Below are positions 18,290-27,412 of a DNA stretch of 32,067 bases, piece after piece (within the stretch, counting starts at the first letter, position 1; every line of letters begins with the position of its first letter). Under the pieces are notes generated by a model that worked only from the letters and a program-made list of their open reading frames with translations, did no database searches and was not told the DNA's origin. The position numbers were made by a program, and so were the translations under genes. Source of the DNA: Bacteroidetes bacterium HGW-Bacteroidetes-13 (GTDB lineage: Bacteria; Bacteroidota; Bacteroidia; Flavobacteriales; Flavobacteriaceae); NCBI GenBank assembly GCA_002841025.1, contig PHDQ01000005.1, forward strand, positions 1 to 32,067, written 5' to 3'.

Positions 18290-19354
18290 ATGAATTATTC
18301 CAAAACCATCTTGGTAGCACCGCTCAACTGGGGTCTCGGTCATGCCACGCGTTGCATTCCCATCATCAAAGCATTGCTCAAAAACGGTTACCGCCCCTTG
18401 TTGGCATCCGATGGCGTTGCACTTTCTCTGTTGAAAAAAGAATTTCCGGAATTGGACAGCATCGAATTGGCTTCTTACAACATTGAATATGCAAAAAACG
18501 GGAAGTTTTTCAAATCAAAACTCATTTTCGACACACCAAAAATGATTCGAGCAATAATCCGAGAGCGCAAATTTGTCAAACAATTGGTTGATGATGGCGT
18601 CATACATGGGATCATTTCCGACAACCGACTGGGTGTTTACGACAAAAGAGTTCCATCGATCTTTATCACGCACCAGCTCAATGTACTCACCGGCAACACC
18701 ACTTACCTGACCAGCAAGTTGCACCATTGGTTTATCGCGAATTTCAACGAATGTTGGGTGCCAGATTTTGAAGAAGCAGACAACCTTTCGGGCAGACTCG
18801 GACATCTGAAAAACCATAAAATAAATACCAAATACATCGGCCCGTTGAGTCGGTTTGAAAAAAACGATGCCGAAAAAATATATGATTTGATGGTAATTCT
18901 TTCGGGACCGGAGCCGCAGCGTACCATGCTCGAGGACAAACTATTCAATGAAATCAAAAAATATCCGGGCAAGGTTTTGTTTGTGCGGGGAAAAATTGAA
19001 GCCGAACAAGAGGTTTTTAATTTTCTGAATACGACCGTTTATAATTTCATGACTTCCGGCGAACTCGAAAACGCGATAAACGCGAGCGATATGGTACTTT
19101 CCCGAAGCGGTTACACCACCATCATGGATTTGGCAAAATTAGAAAAGAAGGCGTTTTTTATTCCCACTCCGGGCCAATACGAACAGGAATACCTGGCGGA
19201 AAGGCTTAACTTTAAGGGGATAGTGCCTTCGGAGAGACAAGAACATTTTTCCATCAAAAGTTTGGCAAAAGCAGGCTTGTTTAGCGGATTGAAAAACTTC
19301 GGAAGACCGCAGGAAGATTTTGGGCAGTTATTTCACCTTTTCGAGGGTAAATGA
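18290..19354 (+). CDS. MurG-like (GT28-type) glycosyltransferase family protein
   Basis: ILVAPLNWGLGHATRCIPIIKALLKNGYRPLLASDG; NASDMVLSRSGYTTIMDLAKLEKKAFFIPTPGQYEQEYLAERL. ATG at 18290. Confidence 0.85.
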   Translation: MNYSKTILVAPLNWGLGHATRCIPIIKALLKNGYRPLLASDGVALSLLKKEFPELDSIELASYNIEYAKNGKFFKSKLIFDTPKMIRAIIRERKFVKQLVDDGVIHGIISDNRLGVYDKRVPSIFITHQLNVLTGNTTYLTSKLHHWFIANFNECWVPDFEEADNLSGRLGHLKNHKINTKYIGPLSRFEKNDAEKIYDLMVILSGPEPQRTMLEDKLFNEIKKYPGKVLFVRGKIEAEQEVFNFLNTTVYNFMTSGELENAINASDMVLSRSGYTTIMDLAKLEKKAFFIPTPGQYEQEYLAERLNFKGIVPSERQEHFSIKSLAKAGLFSGLKNFGRPQEDFGQLFHLFEGK

Positions 19355-20371
19355 AAATTCGGAACCAACGCCATACTCGCTTTCGATGTATATTTTTTCG
19401 CCGTGAGCCTCAATGATGTGTTTCACAATGGCGAGCCCCAAGCCGGAGCCACCTTCTTCGCGAGAACCGCTTTTGTCCACCCGAAAAAATCGTTCGAAAA
19501 GTCGGGGAATATTTTCTTTTTGGATACCTTCACCATTGTCTGTGATTCTGACAATAATTTTCTTTTTGGTTAAATTTTCTATGCTTATTTCGGTCGTGCC
19601 GTCTTTTTTCCCGTATTTGATGGAGTTAACTACCAAGTTGGTAACTACTTGTTTGATACGTTCTACATCGCCGTTTACCATAATCGGAGTAGGATAATCT
19701 GTGTCGAATGTAAGGGTTATATCGCTTTTGGCGGCTTTCATTTCAAACAATTCAATCACATTTCTGACCAATTCTACGATGTCAAAAGGTGTCCACTTCA
19801 AATTGAGATTACCGGTTTCGAGTTTGGTGATCATGTCCAAATCGTTGACGATGTAGATGAGTCTTTCCACTCCCGAGTTGGCCCTTTTCAAATATTTATG
19901 GATGATTTTTTTGTCTTTGATATTTCCGTCAAGCAGTGTCAATATGTATCCTTGAACAGTAAACAAAGGCGTTTTGAGTTCGTGTGAAATATTTCCGATA
20001 AATTCTTTGCGGTAGCTTTCTCTGATTTTGAGTGCTTCTATTTCGAGTTTTTTGTCAGCCGCAAACTTCCTGACTTCTTTGGTCAGCGTTGCCATATCGG
20101 TCGTGACGGGTTGGCTCTGAAAACTGCTCGACTCGAGCAGCGACACCTCATCGTATATTTTTTTGATCCGCTTGTAAATAAAATTTTCAACCCTGTATTG
20201 GATGACAAAAAAGGATGTGATAAAAATAGCAATACACTGAACCGAAGTATATTTCCAAGAAATTTCTAAGAAAAAATACTGAAAAACCAATGAAGAAAAC
20301 GTCAATATAAGTGTGATAAAAACCGAAGTCCTGAAAGCAAAACGATATGTTCGTTTGAATTTGATGGCCAT
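19328..20371 (-). CDS. Sensor histidine kinase, PhoR-like
   Basis: H-box FIGNISHELKTPLFTVQGY; N-box VVTNLVVNSIKYGK; G-boxes ITDNGEGIQ and GGSGLGLAIVKHI. Two TM helices with a minimal loop. Confidence 0.95.
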   Translation of the reverse strand: MAIKFKRTYRFAFRTSVFITLILTFSSLVFQYFFLEISWKYTSVQCIAIFITSFFVIQYRVENFIYKRIKKIYDEVSLLESSSFQSQPVTTDMATLTKEVRKFAADKKLEIEALKIRESYRKEFIGNISHELKTPLFTVQGYILTLLDGNIKDKKIIHKYLKRANSGVERLIYIVNDLDMITKLETGNLNLKWTPFDIVELVRNVIELFEMKAAKSDITLTFDTDYPTPIMVNGDVERIKQVVTNLVVNSIKYGKKDGTTEISIENLTKKKIIVRITDNGEGIQKENIPRLFERFFRVDKSGSREEGGSGLGLAIVKHIIEAHGEKIYIESEYGVGSEFSFTLEKVK

Positions 20372-20372
20372 G

Positions 20373-21059
20373 TTATCCTACAAACTTATATCCAATGCCT
20401 TTGACTGTTTTGAAATAATCGTCCCCTATTTTCTCTCTCAATTTACGAATGTGTACATCGATGGTTCGTCCGCCTACAACGACTTCGTTACCCCAAACTT
20501 TATCCAATATTTCCTCGCGTTTGAAAACTTTGCCGGGTTTCGAACAAAGCAAGGACAAAAGTTCAAATTCCTTCCGTGGCAATGACAATTCTACTTTGCC
20601 GATACTAATTTTATATTCTTCTCGATTGATGATCAAATCACCGAGCGTCACTATGTCTGAAACTGACTCATCGTTTTCCTTCAATCTTCTGAGCAAACTC
20701 TTCACTTTGCTCACCAAAACTTTGGGTTTGATGGGTTTGGTGATGTAATCGTCGGCACCGGCTTCGTATCCGGCAACCATCGAGTAATCTTCTGACCTTG
20801 CCGTAAAAAAAGTGATGATCACCTCTTTTAATTCAGGTATTTCTCTGATTTTTTCACAAGCTTCAATTCCGTCCATTCCGGGCATCATCACATCTAAAAT
20901 AATGAGGTGCGGCAATTCTTTTTTTGCCTTTTTTACAGCTTCTAAACCGTTGGATGCCGTACTGATTTTATAGCCTTCCGCGGAAAGATTGACCCCTACA
21001 ATTTCCAAAATATCCGGTTCGTCATCAACCAACAGGATTCTGATGTCTTTTTTTTTCAT
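20373..21059 (-). CDS. OmpR/PhoB-family response regulator
   Basis: Receiver ILLVDDEPDILEIV...LIILDVMMPGMDG...YEAGADDYITKPI; wHTH REEILDKVWGNEVVVGGRTIDVHIRKLREKIGDDYFKTVKGIGYKF. Confidence 0.95.
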   Translation of the reverse strand: MKKKDIRILLVDDEPDILEIVGVNLSAEGYKISTASNGLEAVKKAKKELPHLIILDVMMPGMDGIEACEKIREIPELKEVIITFFTARSEDYSMVAGYEAGADDYITKPIKPKVLVSKVKSLLRRLKENDESVSDIVTLGDLIINREEYKISIGKVELSLPRKEFELLSLLCSKPGKVFKREEILDKVWGNEVVVGGRTIDVHIRKLREKIGDDYFKTVKGIGYKFVG

Positions 21060-21409
21060 ATTTCCACAAATTAATTACCGTAATTGGGTAAAACATAGTT
21101 ACTGTTTGCCTAAATGTTGCGTAAAGATAACACATATTGTTTTTTTTTATGCCATTTGTGTTAACATAACTTTATGGTAACGGAAAATTAATGTACCCGT
21201 GAGATCATGAGTAAATGTTGGAATGTAAATATGCGCTTAATTGTAAGAAACCGCTGGCTTTCAGGAAAACTATACTTATGAAACGCAAAACCCTGCATCT
21301 TGTCTAATCGTTTTTAAAATCTTTCCGTTTTTAATTTTTTTGCATCTTCTTATTTGAGACGACTTTTTTTGCCGTAAATTTATACTCCATTAATCCTAAA
21401 AACCTAAGC

Positions 21410-22192
21410 ATGCCATCCGATTTGCTCCATTTGGCACTCATACAAACTTCGCTGTATTGGGAAAATCCGAATGAAAACCTGATTTCGCTCAGTCAAAAAA
21501 TAGATGCACTTCCCGAACAGTTACAATTGGTTGTTTTACCGGAAATGTTCACTTCCGGGTTTACGATGAATCCGGCTGCTGTTGCCGAAAGTATGCACGG
21601 AAAATCTATAGAATGGATGCGGAAAACCGCCATGAAAAAGCAATTGGCATTGGTGGGAAGCTTAGTAATAGCGGAAAACAATCAATATTTCAACCGACTG
21701 GTTTTCGTGCATCCTTCCGGTAATATTGAACAATACGACAAACGGCATCTCTTCACTTTGGCGGGCGAGAACAAGGTTTATGCCTCCGGGAAAGAGCGCT
21801 TGATTGTAAATTATAACGGCTGGCGGATTTGCCCGTTGGTATGTTATGACCTCCGATTTCCGGTTTGGTCGCGGAATACGGAGGCCTACGATTTGCTGAT
21901 TTATGTGGCGAATTGGCCTAAACCGCGCGTTGATGCTTGGGATGCTTTGCTGAAAGCGCGTGCGATTGAAAACATGAGCTACGTAGCGGGTGTAAACCGA
22001 GTGGGTATCGATGGCAACAAACACGAATATTCCGGTCATTCTGCGGTCTATGATGCGCTTGGGAGAATTGTTGTCGTTCCACAAATTGATGAAGAAAAAA
22101 TAGTGACGGCGGTTTTAGATAAAAAATCGCTTCAAACCAACCGCGAAAAACTCAAATTTTTGGACGACCAAGATGCGTTTAGTTTGAAATAA
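21410..22192 (+). CDS. Nitrilase-family amidohydrolase (omega-amidase/YafV-like)
   Basis: VVLPEMFTSGFTMNP (Glu), YDKRHLF (Lys), ICPLVCYDLRFPVWSRN (Cys) catalytic triad context. Confidence 0.92.
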   Translation: MPSDLLHLALIQTSLYWENPNENLISLSQKIDALPEQLQLVVLPEMFTSGFTMNPAAVAESMHGKSIEWMRKTAMKKQLALVGSLVIAENNQYFNRLVFVHPSGNIEQYDKRHLFTLAGENKVYASGKERLIVNYNGWRICPLVCYDLRFPVWSRNTEAYDLLIYVANWPKPRVDAWDALLKARAIENMSYVAGVNRVGIDGNKHEYSGHSAVYDALGRIVVVPQIDEEKIVTAVLDKKSLQTNREKLKFLDDQDAFSLK

Positions 22193-23783
22193 AAGTCTCG
22201 AACACATCCCAATTAGCGCGAATGTCTAATTCTGTCGGGAAATACTCGATGCGTTCGGGTTGTCGTTTTAAGAAGTAATCGCCCGTGTCCCATTTGCCGT
22301 TTTTATTGGTGTCGTAAATGACGCGAATGGTATATTTCATCGGATCTAAAAACAAAAATTCGGCTATTTTGCTTTGAGCAACAACCTGTTCGGTGATTAC
22401 TTTTCCCGCATTGTTGAGCAGTTGAACGACTACGGGGAATTGTTTGACAAACTTCAAATCCAAATTAAGCCTTCCGAAGTCGCGGTCGTTTTTGGTGGCT
22501 ATTTTTATGTTGAGCGAATCGTTTGTGTGGTCATAAAAATCAGTCAAAGCACCTGGCAACAATTTGATGTTGTATCGCTGACCTTCTACTTTTGCAAAAT
22601 CTATCGAAAAAAGTTGGATGCTATCCAATTTTGCCTGAAACGGAATGGGAATAGAATCCCTGTTGAAAACGGATATTTTAGCTGCATCAAATTTTTCGAA
22701 GGGTGTTTCAGATTCTAAATAATACGGTTTGTTGAGCGGCAAATTACCCGAGTAAGTAGGTTTGAGCGACAAGGAGTCCTTTTTCATCTTTTTGAAAGGT
22801 ACTGCAAACGTATCTATTTTCCGTTCGTTGCTCACCTTAAAACGAAGGGTGTCGGCTTCTATATTTTTAAACCAATAATAGAGTGTGTCTTTGGTTTTAT
22901 CGGCTGTGATGCGGTGTTCAAAATCTTTATTTGTGGGTGTGAGTATATCTATTTTCATGTTTTCTGGACTGCCTTCGTAGCCAAAAATCAGGCGATTGGC
23001 ACTTGCTTGTGTCGGTCTTAACGCTTTGAACGTATTGATTTCTTTGAAAAGAGTCAGTCCGTAAACGCTGTCTGTCGGCAGGGTGATAAACTCCTTTTTA
23101 AAGCCGATTTTGTCTGTTTTCTGGTTGTATAGATAATTGTTGTTCTTGTCCTTGAGCGCGGCCAAAAAATAGGTTCCGGGCTTCATGTTTTCAAAGGTAT
23201 AAACAACCGCGCTATCCAACGTACTGGTGATGTAAGTGGGCGGTGATTTATAAATGATAGAGTCGTTGAATTTATCGTCAACTTCATACAACATCACGGT
23301 CACGAAATTGTCGGGTACTTTTAGCAAAGCGTCTTTGATAGTCCCGGTATGGGTCAGTGAATCGAGGTATTCGCCCGTCGAAAACACATATTTGAAAAAG
23401 GAATACGGGTTTCCCTCATTGTTGTCTTCGATGCTCTGTCCAAAATTCATGGTGTAGGTTGTATTTTCAAGCAAGGTGTCCCGAATCAGTATATCGATGT
23501 ATTTGGTGGGCAAGCCTTGCGGTCTTACTTCCGGGAAATACTTCATGGGCGGAGAGATGATGAGTTGCTTCTGAACATCTTTCAAGCGGACGAATTCGTC
23601 AAAGTAGATTCTTATTTTTTTTGCCGTAAACCGGATCGAAAATGTATCGGGGATTGCCTCTGTCATGCGGGGTGGAAGCAAGTCTTTCGGTCCGCCCTCG
23701 GGTGTGCCTCTTTTTGCGCATTGGGCCAAGGTCAATATGACAAACACAAACAGTATGAGTTGGTGCGAACGCGGAAACTTCAT
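22179..23783 (-). CDS. Ig-like domain lipoprotein
   Basis: Lipobox ILTLAQCAKRGTPEGGPKDLLPPRMTEAIPD; beta-rich repeats (FDEFVRLKDVQKQLIISPPMKYFPEVRPQG; IRVIYDTNKNGKWDTGDY). ATG at 23783. Confidence 0.82.
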   Translation of the reverse strand: MKFPRSHQLILFVFVILTLAQCAKRGTPEGGPKDLLPPRMTEAIPDTFSIRFTAKKIRIYFDEFVRLKDVQKQLIISPPMKYFPEVRPQGLPTKYIDILIRDTLLENTTYTMNFGQSIEDNNEGNPYSFFKYVFSTGEYLDSLTHTGTIKDALLKVPDNFVTVMLYEVDDKFNDSIIYKSPPTYITSTLDSAVVYTFENMKPGTYFLAALKDKNNNYLYNQKTDKIGFKKEFITLPTDSVYGLTLFKEINTFKALRPTQASANRLIFGYEGSPENMKIDILTPTNKDFEHRITADKTKDTLYYWFKNIEADTLRFKVSNERKIDTFAVPFKKMKKDSLSLKPTYSGNLPLNKPYYLESETPFEKFDAAKISVFNRDSIPIPFQAKLDSIQLFSIDFAKVEGQRYNIKLLPGALTDFYDHTNDSLNIKIATKNDRDFGRLNLDLKFVKQFPVVVQLLNNAGKVITEQVVAQSKIAEFLFLDPMKYTIRVIYDTNKNGKWDTGDYFLKRQPERIEYFPTELDIRANWDVFETFISN

Positions 23784-24046
23784 GGTCTTATTTTTATACA
23801 AAGAAAAACATTTTTTTGTGAAAACGCCATGACAACGTTATTTCCATAAGCCATAAAACTGACGAAGGTGTTTTTTAGCAAAATATTGAGACCACCGGCT
23901 GCGTTTGCGAAAAACGCATCGTTTAAAAATAGATGCTTTGCAGGAAAATCATAAAAAAGTTGTATATATTTGGTGATGTTTAGTGGTTAGTTGCACATGT
24001 TAGAAATACGTAACATCTATTATTTACATAACTAAAAATAACACTT

Positions 24047-25060
24047 ATGAGAAAAATTTTTGCATTGACAATTTCCCTATTTATTGCTTTAAACATCTTT
24101 GGACAAGAAGAAAACTTGAAAGAATTAATCTCTCAAGGAATTGAAAACCATGATCAGGGTAAATATGAGGAAGCAATTGCTAAATATAAGGCAGCATTAG
24201 AAATTGACAAAAAATCAACATTAGCAAATTACGAATTATCCTACACATACTTCGTTACAAAGCAATATGAAGAAGCAATAAAATATAGCAAAATCGTAAT
24301 TAAACAAAATACAGATAATCAACATGAATCATACGTAATATTAGGTAGTTGTTATGATTTAATTGGAAAACCATCTAAAGCAATAGAAATGTATGAGGAG
24401 GGTTTGTCAAAATTTCCTAATAGCAACTTATTAAACTATAATTTAGCATTGACATGCTACAATCAAAAGGAATATGCAAAGGCAGAAAAAGCAGCAATTA
24501 ATGCAATTGTCTCAAAACCGACGCACGGAAGTAGTCACATAATATTATCTGCAATTATGCGGGAAAAAGGAGAAAGGGTAAAATCAATTCTACCTCAATA
24601 TTACTTTTTAATGTTAGAACCTAATTCAAAACGTTCATTAATAAACTATAATAGTTTGAAAAATCAACTTGGACTAGGAGTTGAAAAAAAAGACAACAAG
24701 AATATTAATGTGAGTATTCCATTTTCTTCATCAACATCTAGTGAATTTGGAGCGGCAGAAATGATGATCAGTTTATTAGCGGCATCGAAATATACTGAAA
24801 AAAATAGGGATAAAAATGACCAAGAATTTTTTGTGGAAACAAACAAAGGAATATTCAGCATTTTAGGAGAATTACAGAAAGACAATAAAGGATTTTGGTG
24901 GGATTTATATGTTACAAAATTCTATGATTTAGTCCAGACTGATAATTATGAGGCATTTAGTTATTATATTTCTCAATCCATAAATAATGAACTGGTTAAG
25001 GATTGGATCGTGAATAATTCTGATAAAATGCAAAAACTTGAAGACTGGTTGAATAAATAA
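24047..25060 (+). CDS. Secreted TPR-repeat protein with uncharacterised C-terminal half
   Basis: Signal peptide MRKIFALTISLFIALNIFGQ; TPR units (GIENHDQGKYEEAIAKYKAALEIDKKSTLANYELSYTYFVTKQYEEAIKYSKI). Visibly more AT-rich than its neighbours. Confidence 0.82.
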   Translation: MRKIFALTISLFIALNIFGQEENLKELISQGIENHDQGKYEEAIAKYKAALEIDKKSTLANYELSYTYFVTKQYEEAIKYSKIVIKQNTDNQHESYVILGSCYDLIGKPSKAIEMYEEGLSKFPNSNLLNYNLALTCYNQKEYAKAEKAAINAIVSKPTHGSSHIILSAIMREKGERVKSILPQYYFLMLEPNSKRSLINYNSLKNQLGLGVEKKDNKNINVSIPFSSSTSSEFGAAEMMISLLAASKYTEKNRDKNDQEFFVETNKGIFSILGELQKDNKGFWWDLYVTKFYDLVQTDNYEAFSYYISQSINNELVKDWIVNNSDKMQKLEDWLNK

Positions 25061-25445
25061 AAAAACACGCGCCCTAACAAGGGGTGTAGCTAATGTGGAT
25101 TTTTAATGGGTTCTCGGAACGGTTTAGCACGTTCTGTACGGATTTTCTCACCGAACAATTTCAAACATCTTTGCGACTACATTTGAGGATTTAAAAGGTT
25201 GTTTTGGACGCCATTCAATGTGAGTTTGAAATATATTGGATATCAACACAAGTCGATAAACAAATTGAATCTTGTAAGAGCAACCGGAATAATTCGATGA
25301 ATCAATTTGACGTATAACCTATTCCGATATGAGCAAGTAGTTAGGTTGAACATTTTAGCCTAATTAAATAATCAAAGGTGTATAAATTAACGTGCGTTCG
25401 ACATTTAATAATTTGGTTTAAAGCAGTTTGAGTTTGACTCATTGA

Positions 25446-25521
25446 CATCTGCGCTGATCTGCGTTATTCGCGGGAGTCTTTTAAAGAATTTTCCCGCTGA
25501 TTCTGAAAATGTATGCAGATG
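25446..25521. repeat. Imperfect palindromic intergenic repeat
   Basis: Two 30-nt arms: CATCTGC-N17-GCGGGA facing TCCCGC-N17-GCAGATG, outer 7 bp and inner 6 bp perfect. Confidence 0.45.
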
Positions 25522-26042
25522 ACTACTTTTTGAAAATCATTGAATGACAGTAATTTGTGTTTAATTTGATTGGAAAGTTTGATTTTCTTAATTCGAACTC
25601 ACGTCAAATTAGTTTTTAAACGAAATAGATCCAAATAACACCGAGGTATTTTTACTATTTAACTTTTTGCAAACCTAAACTGGCCTGTTTTATGAAATAA
25701 TCAAAAAATTTAATTTTTAGAACCCACCTCTAAAGCATACCGGTTTTGTTGTGAGAAAAAATAAATTAATGCAAATGTTTATGTCAATAAAAGAAATGGA
25801 AGAAAGAAACCACCCTTTTCTTTTATATTGAATTCAGCCTTATCATAGATCACCTGTTCCTATTTCCGCGATTTCTTCACACATTTTCAAAAAACATAAA
25901 AATCAATCCGACACACTGATTAGATGTTAATTAACATTGTTGTCGACTCTTCACGATGCCAATAAAAACAGCACGTTTAACCATTTCTTAAAAATATTTG
26001 GCTTATATAAAGATAAAATGCAATAAAAAACGGCAAATATAC

Positions 26043-26073
26043 TTGCATAGTAAATTTCAAAAATTTATATTTG
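26043..26073 (+). promoter_or_regulatory. Bacteroidota-type promoter for anmK
   Basis: TTG at 26043-26045, 20-nt spacer, TATATTTG at 26066-26073; anmK starts about 60 nt downstream. Confidence 0.6.
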
Positions 26074-26134
26074 GAAAATATTTTGTTAAAGGAACCTAAT
26101 TAAGATGTATCTTTTATAACTAACCCATCACAAC

Positions 26135-27334
26135 ATGAATCCGAGTATCAAACGCCTGTTTGAAATTGCTTCCAAACCCAGTCGCCTCCTGATTGGTTTG
26201 ATGAGCGGCACTTCCTTAGATGGTTTGGACATTGCGCTTTGCAGAATTGAGGGACATGGCAAAAATACACGAATTGAAGTCATTCAGTTTGAAACGATAC
26301 CGTATGCATTAACCTTCAAAAAGGAAATCAAAAAAGTTTTTTCCAAGAAAAAGGTCAATCTTGAAAAACTCTGTTTGCTCAATCCTTGGGTTGCTGATAT
26401 TCATGCCGAAATGATTCTTTCATGCCTGAAAAAATGGCAGGTAAACCCGAAAGAAGTGGATGCGATTGCCAGTCACGGTCAAACGATTTACCACGCGCCC
26501 AAATCGCTTCACAAGAAAAAAAAATTTCCGAATGCTACACTTCAAATCGGCGATGGCGATCATTTGGCTGTTAAAACAGGCATCATCACCCTGAGCGATT
26601 TCCGTCAAAAACACTTGGCTGCCGGCGGGGAAGGTGCGCCTTTGGCTGCTTATGGCGATTATCTGATTTTTTATTCGCCAACCGAAAATCGGGTGATGGT
26701 CAATATGGGCGGCATTTCAAATTTCACGTTTATTCCAAAAGACGAAAATGGTTCAAAAGTATTCTGTACCGACACCGGCCCCGGAAACACCTTGATGGAT
26801 GCCTACATACAATTGCATTTTAAAGGGCGATCTTACGATGCCGATGCGGCAATCGCAAAAACAGGAAAAGTCAATCAAACATTATTGAAAGCACTTAAAA
26901 ATCACCCTTTTTTCAAGCAAAATTTTCCAAAAACCACCGGCCCCGAATTGTTCAATCTCGCTTATTTATCAAAAGCGCAAACAGATTCAAAAACCGGTCA
27001 ATTATCTCCTGAAGACGTGATGGCAACGCTCAATCGGTTTAGTGCCGAAACACTGTCGGAAGCCATTTTATCAACTACCGAAAAATCAAAAGACTTCGTT
27101 TTGTACATGAGTGGTGGTGGCATGCACAATCCTTTATTGGTTCAGCATTTAAAAGAATTATTACCAAAAACGAGACTAGAAAACACAGAAAAATTAGGGG
27201 TGCATCCAGATGCCAAAGAAGCAGTTTTGTTCGCAGTTTTGGCCAACCAAACATTGAGTGGCAACAAGCCGTTTGGAAATTCTGAATTGGGAATACCTCA
27301 AGTAAATATGGGGAAAATTAGTTTTCCGAATTAA
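26135..27334 (+). CDS. anmK: Anhydro-N-acetylmuramic acid kinase
   Basis: LIGLMSGTSLDGLDIALCRIEG; IASHGQTIYHAP; LQIGDGDHLAVKTGIITLSDFRQKHLAAGGEGAPLAAYGD; MVNMGGISNFTFIP; DTGPGNTLMDAY. Confidence 0.96.
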   Translation: MNPSIKRLFEIASKPSRLLIGLMSGTSLDGLDIALCRIEGHGKNTRIEVIQFETIPYALTFKKEIKKVFSKKKVNLEKLCLLNPWVADIHAEMILSCLKKWQVNPKEVDAIASHGQTIYHAPKSLHKKKKFPNATLQIGDGDHLAVKTGIITLSDFRQKHLAAGGEGAPLAAYGDYLIFYSPTENRVMVNMGGISNFTFIPKDENGSKVFCTDTGPGNTLMDAYIQLHFKGRSYDADAAIAKTGKVNQTLLKALKNHPFFKQNFPKTTGPELFNLAYLSKAQTDSKTGQLSPEDVMATLNRFSAETLSEAILSTTEKSKDFVLYMSGGGMHNPLLVQHLKELLPKTRLENTEKLGVHPDAKEAVLFAVLANQTLSGNKPFGNSELGIPQVNMGKISFPN

Positions 27335-27412
27335 AAAATATTTTAAATATGAATATATGCAAATTATCAACATAAGTTTCAAAAAAAATATTATTAACCT
27401 TAAACTAATCAC

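Noticed and set aside
21662-22084. 140-aa minus-strand ORF within the nitrilase gene
   Set aside because: Antisense to a catalytic-triad-containing gene; no own signature.
23938-23972. Promoter for the TPR gene (TTG...TATATTTG)
   Set aside because: The -7 box is perfect but the spacer is 24 nt, slightly outside the usual 17-23 range, so it was not listed as a feature.
25067-25397. Integron attC site
   Set aside because: A GTTRRRY-like heptamer (GTTGAAC) can be found but the paired RYYYAAC box is imperfect, the span is too long, and there is no integrase in the window.
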